64,000 nucleotides of DNA from Moringa oleifera. Lineage: Eukaryota > Streptophyta > Magnoliopsida > Brassicales > Moringaceae. Both the position numbers and the translations under genes were made by a program. The DNA lies in contig JAJFZO010000889.1 of assembly GCA_021397835.1 (NCBI GenBank), forward strand, positions 3,720,001-3,784,000, read 5' to 3'. Under the pieces are notes generated by a model that made no database searches, was not told the origin of the DNA, and was given only the letters and a program-made list of their open reading frames with translations. Shown here one piece after another: positions 62,601-64,000 of the stretch. How positions within the stretch are numbered: the first letter of the stretch is position 1; the number at the start of each line of letters is the position of its first letter.

Positions 62601-64000
62601 TCAGCATATTAGCATGACAGATCCTCGAAATGGTTTCTTAAGTTAACTGAAAGTTCAATGATATAAAGTTGTCCATTATGAGTTTCCATGAGAATCATAG
62701 ACATAACATAGTTCTCCAGTTAAGTGTTTTACCAGATTGATAGGCAAGATGGTTCACCTAAAACTTCCATCCTCTGCTCATGAATAAAGTTGCAAAGCAA
62801 GTTGACTTTTATGACAAGTTAATGAAGGAACATTGGAAAGAAAGCTGATTTTATGAAATTAGGAGGTTTACAGGAAAATGAACGAAGGATCACAGGAAGA
62901 CTTTTTATCTTAAACAAATAAAATTATAGTACTATTGAATATGCTCCTTTCCTTGCGATCCAGATGGAGCTTTGAAGTTGGGTTCAGATTTACCACATCA
63001 AATTGAACTACAGAAAAATTAGGATTGTGCAGGTACTTTAGGGCCAACTTGAATCCGAGACCAAACTAACTGATAGCCAGTTTAACTAGAAGGACAACAG
63101 CAAATAAAGGAACTCAACTAGATGGAGAAACAAACTTTAAGATACTACAACAAACTGATGAGCAGTTCAAATGAAAGAACAAACCTGATGTCCCGCAAAA
63201 GCTTTAATAGGACGGGTTTCTCCGATCTTGCATACATATATCATATTGTCAGTGGAGCTGGTTGCAAATGAAACATTGTTGCGCCAATCAACATCAAGTG
63301 TTGGGCCTAAATTAACAACTTTCAAAGTTAAACCTCAAAAGTGAGATGCAGAATAGTAGTGCTGGAAAAGCATAATAGATTCCTGAAATTAGTATAATGC
63401 ACCACCTGTATGAAATTCGAACTGTTGTTTCCATTCTTCTGCCTTTACATCCCACACAATGGCAGTTTTATCACAGCTTCCAGTAAGAAGATAGTCACCC
63501 TTCTTGTTCCACTTCAGAGAGAAAATGGGCCCTTTATGTTTGCTTAAGGTACTCTTTAGTTCACCTGGATTCCAAGAAAAAAGAAAAGGGACATCCAGGA
63601 TATAAACAGAAGAGTATATAAAATACGGCGAAATCTTCTCTGAAATAGGAAAAAAGTAAAAAGGATTATAGTTGAATACAGATGTTCTGTCAAGTGGTCA
63701 AAAGTATACATAAACTGGAAACACCTCCACAGCAATGATGTGTTACCATTATAGTACACCAGCTTGGTCAATGATGCAACAATATGAATAGAAATGTAAA
63801 GATCAACCAGTAAAATATTAACAAATCTCAGCCAACCAATTAAGAATATCCTTTTGCCACTCCTTTCTTATCATGAAATAAAATGTCATAGGTTCAACAA
63901 ATAAACATACTCATGTTTCTCCAGCAACACATCAAATCTTATAATAGAAAATTGAGAGTATCAGGGGTAACACTCCATGAACAAGCAAATATTACACACT
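53615..64000 (-). CDS. HOS15: HOS15-type WD40 repeat corepressor, 5' part off window
   Basis: WD40 protein of the TBL1/HOS15 type. In Arabidopsis HOS15 works in the nucleus with histone deacetylases and controls cold responses and flowering. Seven 3' exons are visible: 63564-63406, 63306-63185, 62583-62509, 62263-62210, 62121-62048, 54266-54192 and 53834-53615 (with stop), all phases agreeing, encoding about 259 C-terminal residues. Typical blades are [59 protein letters not shown] and [15 protein letters not shown]. The protein ends VCVLDFRM, as in HOS15. The LisH N-terminus and first blades lie beyond the right edge; 63565-64000 looks intronic. The intron 54267-62047 is about 7.8 kb because it contains nested LINEs inserted in the same orientation. 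Exons beside it are intact. Confidence 0.92.
54759..54772. repeat. Target-site duplication, left copy, of outer LINE
   Basis: CTTCTATAATCTTT, repeated at 61813-61826 with one mismatch (CTTCCATAATCTTT). The two copies bracket the composite LINE, and the element's poly-T (its poly-A tail on the minus strand) follows directly. Confidence 0.75.
54773..56935 (-). mobile_element. Outer LINE, 3' half (reverse transcriptase and C-terminal domain, decayed)
   Basis: Non-LTR retrotransposon remnant. It starts on the left with a T-rich tail (about 54773-54796). Minus-strand fragments include [11 protein letters not shown] and LVCKLDME (start of the reverse transcriptase), [15 protein letters not shown] (the catalytic FADD-like motif) and a zf-RVT-type C-terminal region near 56067-55247 ([18 protein letters not shown]). 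The frames are broken and the element is dead. Its 5' half is at about 61066-61812, separated from this half by the inner LINE. Confidence 0.85.
54845..54990. repeat. 64-bp tandem repeat in LINE 3' region
   Basis: Two near-identical units starting TTTACAAAATAATCTGG at 54845 and 54909, and a truncated third from 54974. The homologous 3' end of the inner LINE (about 56985-57090) has a single unit, so the repeat arose within this copy. Confidence 0.9.
56934..61065 (-). mobile_element. Inner LINE, near full-length but inactivated
   Basis: About 4.1 kb, starting on the left with a T/A-rich tail (56934-56965) and then a 3' end homologous to that of the outer LINE. Minus-strand fragments in order from the 5' side: endonuclease ([15 protein letters not shown], near 60440-60400; [14 protein letters not shown], near 60010), reverse transcriptase ([16 protein letters not shown], near 58860-58815; [17 protein letters not shown], near 58545-58495) and a zf-RVT-type region (58197-57697). 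Stops and frameshifts interrupt it repeatedly. The 5' part (60650-61065) has no recognised domain. A 10-bp direct repeat, CCATGCCCAT, lies at 56924-56933 and 61066-61075. Confidence 0.85.
61066..61812 (-). mobile_element. Outer LINE, 5' half (endonuclease fragment)
   Basis: Homologous to 60020-60640 of the inner LINE: both contain AACAAATCAGTATACC, CCTCCATTTGCTAAG(C/T)GA and TTTCCTTTCCCCTGGACA, in the same order. It encodes a decayed start of the endonuclease region. About 0.8-1 kb between the endonuclease and reverse-transcriptase parts is missing relative to the inner copy. The right end abuts the target-site duplication at 61813-61826. Confidence 0.8.
61813..61826. repeat. Target-site duplication, right copy, of outer LINE
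   Basis: CTTCCATAATCTTT, partner of 54759-54772, differing at one base. Confidence 0.75.

Noticed and set aside
1..64000. tRNA, rRNA or CRISPR features
   Set aside because: No tRNA-like T-arm and acceptor combination and no rRNA segment were recognised. The tandem repeats are coding or transposon repeats, and CRISPR arrays are not expected in a plant nuclear genome.

Overview
This is a plant nuclear chromosome window. It shows GT-AG introns, AT-rich intergenic DNA and plant-only families (GH3, PPR-DYW, FRIGIDA-like, EAR-motif zinc finger, MIKC*-type MADS). The proteins resemble those of woody rosid eudicots, possibly Malpighiales, but I cannot name the species from sequence alone.

Layout from left to right: (1) 1-5032, minus: nepenthesin-type aspartic protease with its C-terminus off the left edge. 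(2) 5914-7915, minus: FRIGIDA-LIKE 3 homologue, probably with a 5' leader exon near 10.0-10.2 kb. (3) 11111-14645, minus: NRAMP3-type vacuolar metal transporter, four exons. (4) 14.65-19.7 kb: AT-rich DNA without a gene. (5) 19720-24420, plus: a 14-exon MADS-box gene whose predicted 805-residue product carries a very long tail of tandem repeats. (6) 26.3-44.2 kb: a GH3 (auxin-amido synthetase) tandem array of an intact gene, a pseudogene and a second full-length gene, all minus, with duplicated flanking blocks. (7) 44634-45212, minus: single-finger C2H2 repressor. (8) 45.2-51.0 kb: no protein gene found. (9) 51021-52958, plus: intronless PPR-DYW editing factor, ELI1 orthologue. (10) 53615-64000, minus: seven 3' exons of HOS15, a WD40 corepressor. 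One of its introns is swollen to about 7.8 kb by two nested LINE retrotransposons.

The genes do not form a pathway; they are ordinary neighbours in a eukaryotic genome. Three places stand out. The MADS gene has tandemly duplicated 48-nt exon-plus-intron units, three repeat families in its tail and three perfect 129-bp copies. The GH3 cluster has a decayed middle copy and a frameshift-derived C-terminal tail shared by two copies. The HOS15 intron holds a LINE-in-LINE insertion with a recognisable target-site duplication for each event.

Exon boundaries were read by eye from reading frame, GT/AG sites and phase agreement. They add up to open frames but were not checked against transcripts.
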